From NCBI RefSeq assembly GCF_902459745.1, contig NZ_CABPSJ010000007.1, forward strand, positions 124,001 through 188,000: a DNA stretch of 64,000 nucleotides. Direction: 5' to 3'. This DNA comes from Pandoraea communis (GTDB taxonomy: Bacteria; Pseudomonadota; Gammaproteobacteria; Burkholderiales; Burkholderiaceae). The notes under the pieces are model-generated. The model searched no databases. It had not been told where the DNA came from and worked only from the letters and a program-made list of their open reading frames with translations. Position numbers and translations under genes: made by a program. Shown piece by piece: positions 1 to 8,911 of this stretch. The number at the start of each line of letters is the position of its first letter. The stretch's first letter is position 1.

Positions 1-1002
1 GCGTTGCCTCGACAGGGTGGGCGCGGGATCTCCGAGCAAGACGTCTGGATGGCGGCCGATGCGTTGTTGATGGCCGGGCAGCGTCCGACGATCGAGCGCA
101 TTCGTCAGCAATTGGGCCGAGGGTCGCCGAATACCGTCAGCCCGTATCTCGACGGCTGGTTCGCCGGATTGGGCGCGCGCTTGCAGGGTGGCGCCAATGC
201 GGTCGCAGGATTGCCTGAGGGCGTGACGATGCCGGAGCCGGTGGCGCGTGCGGCGCTCGATTTGTGGGGGCTGGCCCTACAGGAAGGGCGTGTGGCATTG
301 GCGGAAGAAACCGCGAGTCGTCGCGCAGTGCTGGACGCGCGTGAGGCCGAGTTGGCAGCGGATCGCGAAGCATTGGAGCAGGCGCGCGCCGTACTCCACG
401 AGCGGATTGCGTCGGCGGAAACGGCGGCCGCCGATGCGCGTCAGGCAAGAGACGAAGCCCAGGCGCAGGCGCGCCGCGCGGAGACGTTGCTGATCGATGC
501 GCAAGCGGATGCCGTCGCGTCTCGACAGGCCGTGGCTTCGGCCCGAGACGCAGTGCAAGCGCTTCAGGACGAGCACGCCGCACACCGCGCCAATTGGGAT
601 GCGGAGCGCACCAAACTTGGGGAGCGAGCGGAGGCGAACGAGCATCGTTTGATGCTTGAGCTTGATGCTGCTCGCGAGTCCATCAAATCGTTGCAGCAGG
701 AGCGCAAGCAATCGCAACGTCAGTTGCAGGAGGCGGAGGCGGGGTTGGCGGCGATGAGCGAAGCGCAGCACGAGATGCGTGCGGCCAAGTCGTTGCAGGA
801 TGCCGTGATTGCGCGGTTGCGGGAGCAAGTTGCTGCGCAAGAGTCACTGGCGGCGACTTATCAGGCAATGCTGGCTGCGCCGCCTGCGCCGCCTGCGCCC
901 GGCGGCGTCGCCGGCCGAGCTACGCCGCCCGGCCGCAAACGTCGCGTGAGCAGCGCCGCCATGCCGGCGACCTCGGTGTTGCGCCGGCCACGGCGTACAT
1001 GA
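1..1002 (+). CDS. KfrA-like DNA-binding coiled-coil protein (5' end may lie outside window)
   Basis: Residues about 8-60 (GISEQDVWMAADALL, RPTIERIRQQLG, SPNTVSPYL) match the KfrA_N DNA-binding domain, a helix-turn-helix first described in plasmid partition-associated proteins. Residues about 95-285 are Ala/Glu/Gln/Arg-rich with heptad character and should form a long coiled coil; the tail is basic and Pro/Arg-rich. A TTG at base 4 can start the frame, but it is open from base 1, so the true start may be upstream. No parA/parB or replication gene is nearby, so this looks like a chromosomal stand-alone copy. The target sites are unknown. Confidence 0.8.
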   Translation, partial: ALPRQGGRGISEQDVWMAADALLMAGQRPTIERIRQQLGRGSPNTVSPYLDGWFAGLGARLQGGANAVAGLPEGVTMPEPVARAALDLWGLALQEGRVALAEETASRRAVLDAREAELAADREALEQARAVLHERIASAETAAADARQARDEAQAQARRAETLLIDAQADAVASRQAVASARDAVQALQDEHAAHRANWDAERTKLGERAEANEHRLMLELDAARESIKSLQQERKQSQRQLQEAEAGLAAMSEAQHEMRAAKSLQDAVIARLREQVAAQESLAATYQAMLAAPPAPPAPGGVAGRATPPGRKRRVSSAAMPATSVLRRPRRT

Positions 1003-1085
1003 GCGGTTCGGACGGAAGGCCGGACTTCCCCGTCACGCTGGTATTGACCCTCGCACGAATTCAGCGCGTCGACCGTGCTTCTCTC

Positions 1086-2627
1086 TCACCTCGTCAGCGC
1101 CAACGCTGGGCTATCCGATTGCCATCCACCGCCCAATGCGCGGAAGGTGGCGACGGCGGCGCGGGCGTTGTCGGCCTGCGCGAGCGCGTCGGCCTCGCGC
1201 ACCGACAATAGCTGGCGGTCCGCGTCGAGCACTTCGTAGAGGCTGACGGCGCCGCCGGTGTAGGCCTCTTGGGCGCTGTCGCGGGCGCGCGTCTGTGCGT
1301 CAACGGCGCTCGCCAGATCCTTGCGTTGCTGCTCAAGTTCGACAAGCGTGACGATCGCGTTTTCCACATCCTCCGTCGCGCGCAGCATCGACAGACGATA
1401 TTCCGCAAGCGCTTGCGCGTTCGCGCCGCGTGCCTGTGCAACCTCGGCATCGATCCGGCCGAAGTCGAACAATCGCCAGCGCAATCCCAGCGCGGCCAGC
1501 GGCTGGAACGTTGCCACACTCGGCACGCGTCCGCCAGCCAGCGTTTCGAAGCCCAACACGCCTGACAGCGACAGCTTGGGGTAATACTCCGCCAGCGAAG
1601 CACCGATGCGTTCGTTCGACGCAGCCAGTCGCCGTTCGGCTGCGATAACGTCGGGGCGGCGACGCAGCAGATCGGCCGGTGCGCTTGCGTCGCCGATGGC
1701 GGGGATCGTCAGCGGCCGGGCTTTCAGATCGTCGTCCTGCGTGGTGGCGCTCATGCGGCGCGCATAGGTGCCGGGGGCGGCGCCCATCAGCACATCGAGT
1801 CGATTGAGTTGTGTCTCGCGCTCGATACGCAGCGGCGGCAATGTGGTGCGTACCTGTGCGAGCAGGGCCTCGGACTGCGCCACTTCGCGGGCCGTTGCCA
1901 GACCATCCTTGAAGCGCAGACGGACGATCTCCATCAGCCGGGCGTCGGTCTCGATCTGGTCCTGGGCGATCGCCAACCGCCGCTGTGCCGCCCGCACCCG
2001 GAAATACGCATCGGCCGCTTCCGCGACGATGCTCACACGAACACCATCCTGTTGCGCCTGTGTGGCTTGCGCCAAAGCGCCCGCTGCCTGTGCCGAGCGT
2101 TGTAATCCGCCAAATAGATCCAGCTCCCAACTCGCTCCTGCCCCAATGTCGTAGTCCGTGAAGTTGCGGTTGTAGCCGGGTACCGTGCGCGCCACCGCGC
2201 CTAGTGGACTCTCCAGCGATTGATGCTCGCGCGTGACGCTGCCGTTCAGTGTCAGCGACGGCAATCGCTGCGCTCCCGCCGCGCGGGCCTGCGCCCGGGC
2301 TTGCGCCACGCGCGCTACCGCAGCCTGCAGATCGAGATTCTGCGCCAATGCCTGCTCGACGATGCGGGTCAGCACCGGGTCTTGAAAGCTTGTCCACCAC
2401 TTATCGAGTCGCACGGCCTCGGCGGCGTCGCCGACTGCGGCGTGATGCGCGGCGTCGCGTTGCGCTAACCAGTCGCTGCCCGCGAAATGTCCCGGCAAAT
2501 CGGCCTTCGGCGTCACATAGTCGGGGCCGACGGCGCAGCCCGCCAGGGCGCTGACACATAGCGCCAGCAAGGCATGGCGCAGGATCGGGGAGATGATTCC
2601 GGGCATCGTCAGCAGAGGGGAGTTCAT
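1086..2627 (-). CDS. Outer-membrane factor lipoprotein of an efflux system (NodT/OprM family)
   Basis: A 513-aa outer-membrane channel subunit. The N-terminus is a lipoprotein signal peptide with lipobox LAGC (lipidated Cys about 31), followed by CAVGPDYVTP, typical of NodT/OprM proteins. Two OEP repeats with long Ala/Gln-rich helices follow, including RRRPDVIAAERRLAASNERIG. It is divergent from the HlyD-MFS pair at 2745-5566 and most likely supplies its outer-membrane exit duct, completing an EmrAB-TolC-like tripartite pump. An ATG seven codons in is an alternative start. Substrate unknown. Confidence 0.9.
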   Translation of the reverse strand: MNSPLLTMPGIISPILRHALLALCVSALAGCAVGPDYVTPKADLPGHFAGSDWLAQRDAAHHAAVGDAAEAVRLDKWWTSFQDPVLTRIVEQALAQNLDLQAAVARVAQARAQARAAGAQRLPSLTLNGSVTREHQSLESPLGAVARTVPGYNRNFTDYDIGAGASWELDLFGGLQRSAQAAGALAQATQAQQDGVRVSIVAEAADAYFRVRAAQRRLAIAQDQIETDARLMEIVRLRFKDGLATAREVAQSEALLAQVRTTLPPLRIERETQLNRLDVLMGAAPGTYARRMSATTQDDDLKARPLTIPAIGDASAPADLLRRRPDVIAAERRLAASNERIGASLAEYYPKLSLSGVLGFETLAGGRVPSVATFQPLAALGLRWRLFDFGRIDAEVAQARGANAQALAEYRLSMLRATEDVENAIVTLVELEQQRKDLASAVDAQTRARDSAQEAYTGGAVSLYEVLDADRQLLSVREADALAQADNARAAVATFRALGGGWQSDSPALALTR

Positions 2628-2641
2628 GGAATTTAATTGGT

Positions 2642-2653
2642 AACTTGCAAGTT
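2642..2653. promoter_or_regulatory. Palindrome AACTTGCAAGTT in the divergent efflux promoter
   Basis: A perfect 12-bp palindrome in the 117-bp gap between the outer-membrane factor and hlyD genes, followed by a GTTG-N7-CAAC inverted pair and the repeat ACTTACTTAC. The gap is AT-rich relative to its flanks and must hold both promoters. The site could be bound by the HxlR-family protein encoded at 5779, whose relatives recognise ACTTAC-like sequences; that link is inference. Confidence 0.45.
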
Positions 2654-2744
2654 GATAGTCGCAACTCTATACTTACTTACATTATGAAAGCAACCCCTCG
2701 TTGCGCGTCTCATTACTCCCCCTAGAGCGAAGAAGGATCGACCG

Positions 2745-3887
2745 ATGACATCCCCGAGCACTCCCGCCCAGAACGCCAGCCAGACGGGCGGCCATTCCGA
2801 GAAGCGCGCGTTTTCGCGACGCCTTGCCGTGCGCGGCGCGTTGGTCGTCGTGGCGCTCGCGGCATTGGGTTATGGCACCTACTGGTGGACGACAGCGCGC
2901 TATCTTGAGTCGACGGACGACGCGTACGTCGGCGGCGACGTCACGGTGCTCGGGCCGAAGGTGCCCGGGTACATCGCGCAAGTCCTGGTGACCGACAATC
3001 AGTCGGTGCACGCTGGCGATGTGCTGGTGCGTCTCGACGATCGCGACTACCGCGCGGCGCTGGCGAAGGCCGAAGGTGCGGTCGCAGCGCAGCAGGCGCT
3101 GCTGGCCAATCTGGACGCCACTGCCCGGTTGCAGACGGCGGTCATCGCGCAAGCGCGTGCCAGCGTGGTGGCGGTGGCTGCGGATGCGCGTCGCGCGCAC
3201 GACGATCAGGTGCGTTATCAGGACCTGGTCGCCAAGTCGGCCGTGTCGGTGCAAAGCGCGCAGAGGGCGGACGCGGATTACAAGCAGATCGCGGCGAACC
3301 GCGATCGTGCCGAGGCGGGGGCCGTGGCGGCAGAGCGTCAGCTCGACGTCATCGCCACGCAGAAGCAGCAGGCGCAAGCCGCGCTGGCACAGGCAGTGGC
3401 CGAGCGCGATATTGCCAGGCTCAACCTCGAAGACACGGTGTTGCGGGCGCCGGTGGATGGCACCGTCGGCAACCGGCGTGCGCGGACCGGGGCTTATGCG
3501 CAGGCGGGCACGCAGTTGCTCGCCATCGTGCCCGCGCATGGTCTGTGGGTCGATGCGAACTTCAAGGAAGGGCAGGTCGCGCATCTGCGCGCCGGCATGC
3601 CGGTGAAGATCGAAGCTGACGTATTGCCGGGCCGGGTATTTCATGGGCGAGTGGCGAGCCTCGCGCCGGCTACCGGGGCGCAGTTCAGCGTGTTACCACC
3701 AGAGAACGCCACGGGCAACTTCACCAAGATCGTCCAGCGTGTGCCGGTTCGGGTGCAACTCGACGCCGCCGATGGCCGCCTGGGCACGTTGCGTCCCGGA
3801 CTGTCGGTGACGGCGGAAGTCGATGCGCGTGGCGACGGTAGCGACACGTCTTCCGCGCCCGGGGCGGCAAAGGTTGCCGCGCGATGA
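2745..3887 (+). CDS. HlyD/EmrA-family membrane fusion protein
   Basis: A 380-aa periplasmic adaptor. A basic N-terminus precedes one transmembrane helix (about residues 28-46), then the motif STDDAYVGGDVTVLGPKVPG characteristic of EmrA-type HlyD proteins, a coiled-coil hairpin (about 110-220) and a lipoyl/beta-barrel part. It starts at an ATG with AGAAGGA upstream. Its stop overlaps the MFS start by ATGA, so the two are translationally coupled. It would connect the MFS pump to the outer-membrane factor. Confidence 0.92.
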   Translation: MTSPSTPAQNASQTGGHSEKRAFSRRLAVRGALVVVALAALGYGTYWWTTARYLESTDDAYVGGDVTVLGPKVPGYIAQVLVTDNQSVHAGDVLVRLDDRDYRAALAKAEGAVAAQQALLANLDATARLQTAVIAQARASVVAVAADARRAHDDQVRYQDLVAKSAVSVQSAQRADADYKQIAANRDRAEAGAVAAERQLDVIATQKQQAQAALAQAVAERDIARLNLEDTVLRAPVDGTVGNRRARTGAYAQAGTQLLAIVPAHGLWVDANFKEGQVAHLRAGMPVKIEADVLPGRVFHGRVASLAPATGAQFSVLPPENATGNFTKIVQRVPVRVQLDAADGRLGTLRPGLSVTAEVDARGDGSDTSSAPGAAKVAAR

Positions 3888-5566
3888 GCGCCGCGCAAAC
3901 GGGGGCGGTGCAGCCGCTGCCTGCGGGCGAGGCGGGCGGTGCGAGGCCAGCCCATTCCGCCAACGATGAGCGAACGACCGGCGCGCTGCCCGCGCCTGGC
4001 GATGGCTACTCTGCCGACGCCATGTCGACGCAAGCGAAGGTCATCGCCTTCGCGACGATGGTGGTCGGCATGTTCATCGCATTGCTCGATATTCAGATCG
4101 TGTCGGCGTCGCTAAGAGACATTGGTGGCGGGCTGTCGGCCGGTGCCGATGAAACGGCGTGGGTCCAGACGAGCTACCTGATTGCCGAGATCATCGTGAT
4201 TCCGCTCTCGGGCTGGCTCTCGCGAGTGATGTCGACCCGCTGGATCTTCGCGGCGTCTGCGGCGGGCTTTACGGTGGCCAGCCTGCTGTGCGGTGCGGCG
4301 TGGAACATCCAGAGCATGATCGCGTTTCGCGCGTTGCAGGGATTCCTTGGCGGTTCGATGATTCCGCTGGTATTCACGACGGCCTTCGCCTTTTTCACCG
4401 GGCCGCAACGTGTGCTGGCCGCCGCAGTGGTCGGTGGCCTGTCGTCGCTCGCGCCGACCCTGGGGCCGACCATTGGCGGATGGATTACCGATAACTACTC
4501 GTGGCACTGGCTGTTCTTCGTCAACCTCGTGCCGGGCATTTTCGTGACGGTCACGGTGCCGCTGCTGGTGCGCATCGACCGTGCCGACTGGTCGCTGCTG
4601 CGCGGTGCGGACTATCTGGGCATCGTTCTCATGGCAGTCAGTCTCGGCTGCCTCGAGTACACACTGGAAGAAGGGCCGCGCTGGGATTGGTTCGGCGACA
4701 GCACGATTCGCACGACGGCATGGCTCGCCGGGCTCTGCATGATCGCGTTCCTCTGGCGCAGTCTCACGTTCGCAAGGCCCATCGTGGATCTCCGGGCACT
4801 GAAAGAGCGCAACTTCGCGTTAGGCTGCTTCTTCTCGTTCGCGACCGGCATCGGTATCTTCGCGACGATCTATCTCACGCCACTATTTCTCGGACGAGTG
4901 CGCGGATTTTCGGCGTTCGAGATCGGTATGGCCGTCTTTTCGACGGGCGTGTTCCAACTGATGTCGATCCCGATCTACGCGGCATTGGCCAATCGCATCG
5001 ATTTGCGCGTACTGATGATGCTCGGGCTAGGGGGCTTCGCCTTGTCGATGTGGCAGTTCGCACCGATTACCCACGACTGGGGCACTTGGCAACTCATGTT
5101 GCCGCAGGCATTGCGCGGTGCGGCGCAGCAGTTCGCCGTCGCTCCAATCGTCACGCTGACATTGGGGAGTCTTCCGCCCGCACGGCTGCGTCTGGCGTCG
5201 GGCCTGTTTAATCTGATGCGAAATCTCGGCGGTGCCATCGGCATCGCGGTGTGCACGACCGTGCTGAACGACCGGACGAATCTGCATTTCTTCCGGCTGG
5301 CCGAGCGCATGGGCGAGGGGAGTCCGGCGGTCGGGGCGTGGCTGGCGGGCGTTGGGGCGCGCATGAGTGCGGCGGGCCTCGATGCCCTCGATGTGCAAAC
5401 GGCGGCGCTGCGTCAGCTTTGGTTGTTGACGCTGCGTGAGGCACAAACGATCACGTTCGGCGACATTTACGGTGGATTGGGTCTGATCTTTCTTTGCGTG
5501 ACACTCATGGTGCCCCTGATGCGCCGGGTTGCACCTCCCAAAGCGCCGAGCGCCGACGCGCATTAA
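3884..5566 (+). CDS. DHA2-family MFS drug:proton antiporter (EmrB/QacA type)
   Basis: A 560-aa, about 14-helix transporter. After a roughly 45-residue hydrophilic N-terminus, the first helix carries the DHA2 signature (ALLDIQIVSASLRDIGGGL), then DETAWVQTSYLIAE and GWLSRVMSTRWIF (motif A region). GLSSLAPTLGPTIGGWI is the antiporter motif C region. The start is fixed by the 4-bp overlap with hlyD. It exports hydrophobic compounds through a tripartite complex; substrate not predictable. A hairpin spanning the stop codon (5552-5575) may end the operon. Confidence 0.92.
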   Translation: MSAAQTGAVQPLPAGEAGGARPAHSANDERTTGALPAPGDGYSADAMSTQAKVIAFATMVVGMFIALLDIQIVSASLRDIGGGLSAGADETAWVQTSYLIAEIIVIPLSGWLSRVMSTRWIFAASAAGFTVASLLCGAAWNIQSMIAFRALQGFLGGSMIPLVFTTAFAFFTGPQRVLAAAVVGGLSSLAPTLGPTIGGWITDNYSWHWLFFVNLVPGIFVTVTVPLLVRIDRADWSLLRGADYLGIVLMAVSLGCLEYTLEEGPRWDWFGDSTIRTTAWLAGLCMIAFLWRSLTFARPIVDLRALKERNFALGCFFSFATGIGIFATIYLTPLFLGRVRGFSAFEIGMAVFSTGVFQLMSIPIYAALANRIDLRVLMMLGLGGFALSMWQFAPITHDWGTWQLMLPQALRGAAQQFAVAPIVTLTLGSLPPARLRLASGLFNLMRNLGGAIGIAVCTTVLNDRTNLHFFRLAERMGEGSPAVGAWLAGVGARMSAAGLDALDVQTAALRQLWLLTLREAQTITFGDIYGGLGLIFLCVTLMVPLMRRVAPPKAPSADAH

Positions 5567-5575
5567 GGCGTCGGC
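5552..5575 (+). terminator. Possible terminator hairpin overlapping the MFS stop codon
   Basis: Perfect arms GCCGACGC and GCGTCGGC enclose an 8-nt loop containing the TAA stop. There is no U-tract, so intrinsic termination is uncertain. Confidence 0.3.
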
Positions 5576-5778
5576 AGCAGAATTCACTTCAGATAATTTG
5601 CGTGATGATTGATCGGTAAGTCATTGATTTTTATTGGGGTGCTGATTGGGTGCTTGCGCCATGTGTGGGAAATCGTGCTGCCGCGACACTGGCCGGCTTG
5701 CTTGCAGGTGTCGACGCGCTTATGCTCACTTGCATGGTAATAGGCAGCGTCGGCCCTCTCCGAACGCGAGGAGTCCTT

Positions 5779-6351
5779 ATGCAACGAAAGACATTCCGCG
5801 ACATGCAATGCCCTATCGCCCGCAGCCTTGAGCGCGTGGGCGAGTGGTGGAGCATTCTGATTCTGCGCGAGGCCGGCTACGGCACGACCCGCTTCGACGA
5901 TTTTCAGCGACGCCTCGATATTGCGCCGAACATGCTGACCCGCCGGTTGAACGCGTTGGTCGAAGAAGGGTTGCTGGCGCGACGGCAATATTGCGACCGG
6001 CCGCCACGCTTCGAATATGTGCTCACCGATGCCGGCAGAGATTTCCGGCCGGTGCTGTGGGCGTTGCTCGCATGGGGAAACCGGCACTTTGCACCGGAGG
6101 GCATTTCGGCTCTGCTGATTGACCGGGAGACGGGGGAGGTCGTCGAACCGGTCGTGATCGACGCGGTGACGGGGGTGCGGCTGGACCCGAAGCGTCACAT
6201 TCCGACGGCAGGGCCGGCGGCCAACGAAGGGATGCGCAAGCGGCTTGCCCGGGCGGCGGCCTTTGCGACCGGGGAGCCGTTTGACGAGGGCGCTGCGCCA
6301 GACGTGCCGGAAGCCGACGTCGAGACCACAGCCGAGACTGCCGGGCGCTGA
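5779..6351 (+). CDS. HxlR-family winged-helix transcriptional regulator
   Basis: A 190-aa regulator. Residues 1-105 carry the HxlR domain (CPIARSLERVGEWWSILILREA, GTTRFDDFQRRLDIAPNMLTRRLNALVEEGLL, YVLTDAGRDFRPVLWALLAWG). The ATG at 5779 was chosen because GCGAGGAG lies just upstream and family homology begins there; a longer frame back to 5650 is not needed. The C-terminal 80 residues form an extension of unclear role. It follows the efflux genes on the same strand and may control them. Confidence 0.85.
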   Translation: MQRKTFRDMQCPIARSLERVGEWWSILILREAGYGTTRFDDFQRRLDIAPNMLTRRLNALVEEGLLARRQYCDRPPRFEYVLTDAGRDFRPVLWALLAWGNRHFAPEGISALLIDRETGEVVEPVVIDAVTGVRLDPKRHIPTAGPAANEGMRKRLARAAAFATGEPFDEGAAPDVPEADVETTAETAGR

Positions 6352-6391
6352 AGCGGCGGTGACGGACGACAGGGCGCGTGACTCAGGCGAT

Positions 6392-8512
6392 TCAGGCCAT
6401 CGCCGGTGTGTCGGGTACCCCCGGCAATGACGCAAGCAGCCGGGCGAACGCATCGCCCGTGAGCGGTTTGCCAAGCAGGAAACCTTGCAGTTCGTCGCAA
6501 TCGAGTGTCTTGAGCGCCTCGCGCTGCGAGGCCGTCTCGACGCCCTCGGCCACCACGTCCATATCGAGCGAGTGCGCCAGCGCAATGATCGCCGACACGA
6601 CGGCGCTGCCTTCGTGGCCGCAGGTGTCGAGCCCGTTCGTGAAGAATCGGTCCATCTTCAACTGCTTGACGCGGAAGCGCTGCAAATACGCGAGACTCGA
6701 ATATCCCGTGCCGAAATCGTCAATCGCCACTTCGAAGCCGTGATCCTGAAACGCGCGGATCACGTCGATGGTGTGCTGGGCGTCGAACATTGCCACCGTC
6801 TCGGTGATTTCGAACATGAGCCGGTCGTGTGCGATTCCCACCTCGTTCACGATCTGAACAATGTTCTCCACCAGCGACGACTGCGCCATCTGGCGCGGTG
6901 AGAGGTTGATCGCGACCTTGACCGGGGGAAGACCGGCGGCGTCCCATTCCCTGATGTGCTGGCAGGTGGCGCGCACGACCCAATAGCCGATCTGGACGAT
7001 CTGGCCGGTGCGTTCCGCCACCGGTATGAAGTCGACCGGTTGCAGGTCTCCGAAGGTCGGATGCGCCAGACGCAGCAGCGCTTCGGCGCCAGCCAGTGCT
7101 TCGGTGTCGCCGCGGTATTTCGGCTGGAAGTGCAGTGAGAAATATTGTTCGTTCTGCGCGTCGTGCAGTGCCTGCTGGATTTCCCAGGTGCGTTGGGCGG
7201 CAGCATTCATGCGCGGCTCGAAGTAGCGGTAGATGCCGCGTCCGGCGCGCTTGGCTTCGTACATGGCGGTGTCGGCATGCTTGAGCAGCATGTCGATGCT
7301 GTCGCCATCTTCCGGGAAGAGGGCCACGCCAATGCTGGGCACGACGTGCAGCGATTGGTCGCCGACACGCAATCCGTCGCGCATATCGTCGAGCAGACGT
7401 TGTGCCACACGTCCTGCAACCTCCGGTGACGACAAAGACCCGAGCAACACGACGAACTCGTCGCCGCCCAGACGGGCAACCAGGTCGTCGCCGTTCACAT
7501 TCTTGCGAAGGCGCTTGGCGAAGGCGCGAAGGACGTCGTCGCCCACGTTGTGGCCGAGCGAATCGTTGATGGTCTTGAAGCCGTCCAGATCCATGAAGAG
7601 CACGGCGAAACGGCGCTGGTCGCGACGCGAGTTGATGAGCATGCGGGCTGCTGCGTCGTGCAGGGCGCGGCGGTTGGGCAGATCGGTCAACGCATCGTAA
7701 GTCGCCATGCGGGCGATCTGCGTGTTCAGTTGCAGCACGGAGTTGGCAAGGAAGCTGGTGCGGGCGTCGAGGCGCGAGACGAGCAACGTGGTGACGAGAA
7801 TCAGGAAGGTGAACAGACTGATGGTCGTCACCAGCCACGGCGAACTGACGCCGCCGGCTGCACCGCAAATGGCGCCCGGCGTAAAGTTGGCGGCCGCCAT
7901 GCCGGTGAAGTGCATCGCCGTGATGGCCCCCCCCATGACGACGGCGGCACCGACTCGCTTGGCCAAGACATAGCGCAGACTGCCGTCGCGCAGCGTCCGG
8001 GCGATCCACAGTGCGGCGGTGGCTGCGGCAATCGCGATCAGAATCGACGCCGCAAAGAGTCCCGGATCATATTCGATATCAGGATTCATTTTCATCGCTG
8101 CCATGCCGCTGTAGTGCATGGCAGCGATACCGAGGCCGAGCGTGATGCCGGCACAGCCCAGCCGCCACCTGGAACAGCGTTCATCGGCAATCAGCCAGAG
8201 CGCCGCCCAGGAAATGGCGATGGCAATGCCGAGAGAGCCTGCCGTGATGCCGGGGTCATAGCCCAGCGGGATGGTGGTCGTCGATGTCAGTGGCGACCAC
8301 GAGGGCGACAGCGACAAGGCAAGCATGCCGATGAAGTGCATGGACCAAATGCCGATACCCATGGCAGCAGCGCCCACGGCAAGCCACGCGTGACGCATGC
8401 CACGGTGAGTCAGGAGGTAGATGCGACCCGAAAGGTCGAGCGCCGTGAACGACGCGAGCACTGCAACCGCAAGCGATAACGCAACAAGCCAACCACTGTA
8501 CGAACTGGACAT
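6392..8512 (-). CDS. MHYT-GGDEF-EAL membrane cyclic-di-GMP signalling protein
   Basis: A 706-aa protein. The first 250 residues form about seven membrane helices with three MHYT-type motifs (MHFIGM, MHYSGM, MHFTGM), a proposed sensor of O2, NO or CO through metal. A GGDEF domain with intact LGGDEFVVL and an EAL domain with GAEALLRL and DDFGTGYSSL follow, so both diguanylate cyclase and phosphodiesterase activity are possible. The usual RxxD inhibitory site ahead of GGDEF reads NGDD, so product inhibition may be absent. It is convergent with the HxlR gene and has its own promoter region at 8513-8911. Confidence 0.93.
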   Translation of the reverse strand: MSSSYSGWLVALSLAVAVLASFTALDLSGRIYLLTHRGMRHAWLAVGAAAMGIGIWSMHFIGMLALSLSPSWSPLTSTTTIPLGYDPGITAGSLGIAIAISWAALWLIADERCSRWRLGCAGITLGLGIAAMHYSGMAAMKMNPDIEYDPGLFAASILIAIAAATAALWIARTLRDGSLRYVLAKRVGAAVVMGGAITAMHFTGMAAANFTPGAICGAAGGVSSPWLVTTISLFTFLILVTTLLVSRLDARTSFLANSVLQLNTQIARMATYDALTDLPNRRALHDAAARMLINSRRDQRRFAVLFMDLDGFKTINDSLGHNVGDDVLRAFAKRLRKNVNGDDLVARLGGDEFVVLLGSLSSPEVAGRVAQRLLDDMRDGLRVGDQSLHVVPSIGVALFPEDGDSIDMLLKHADTAMYEAKRAGRGIYRYFEPRMNAAAQRTWEIQQALHDAQNEQYFSLHFQPKYRGDTEALAGAEALLRLAHPTFGDLQPVDFIPVAERTGQIVQIGYWVVRATCQHIREWDAAGLPPVKVAINLSPRQMAQSSLVENIVQIVNEVGIAHDRLMFEITETVAMFDAQHTIDVIRAFQDHGFEVAIDDFGTGYSSLAYLQRFRVKQLKMDRFFTNGLDTCGHEGSAVVSAIIALAHSLDMDVVAEGVETASQREALKTLDCDELQGFLLGKPLTGDAFARLLASLPGVPDTPAMA

Positions 8513-8578
8513 ATGAAAACCAACCGAAAAGTCCCGCTTAACTGGTTATCGGCATGGGTGGCCAATAGTTGAGGGTGG

Positions 8579-8597
8579 TGTCGGAATTTTTCCGACA
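8579..8597. repeat. Perfect inverted repeat upstream of the MHYT gene
   Basis: TGTCGGAATTTTTCCGACA has 8-bp arms and a 3-nt centre, 67 bp upstream of the MHYT start. It lies in a 399-bp gap (8513-8911) shared with the divergent MscS gene, where I see no other gene. It could be an operator or a short hairpin. Confidence 0.45.
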
Positions 8598-8911
8598 ACG
8601 CACTGCGCCCAATGCGACGGGAGCCGGGAATCGGCCGATGTCCGCGCACATCGCGCCAATGCTCGACAGTGCTGATGCCATGGTGAATAATCCGTCCATA
8701 CCCGCTCCGGCGAACGTTCTCGGCGATGGGCGCCCTCGTGGCGTTTCGCGTGCAACGTGCCGGTGGCGACCCTTCGGACCACGAAATCGAGGGCACGAAC
8801 TAGGGAGCAGGCGGGGGAATAATACGGCAGCCCTCGATTTTGCCTGATTTCCGTCGGAATTCCTCGCACTGCGTCAATCTTGGTGGTCAATTTGCCCGCT
8901 GGAGCTGTGCT

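Noticed and set aside
1003-1085. GACGG/CCGTC imperfect hairpin between the first two genes
   Set aside because: Imperfect stem, no U-tract; not strong enough to call a terminator.
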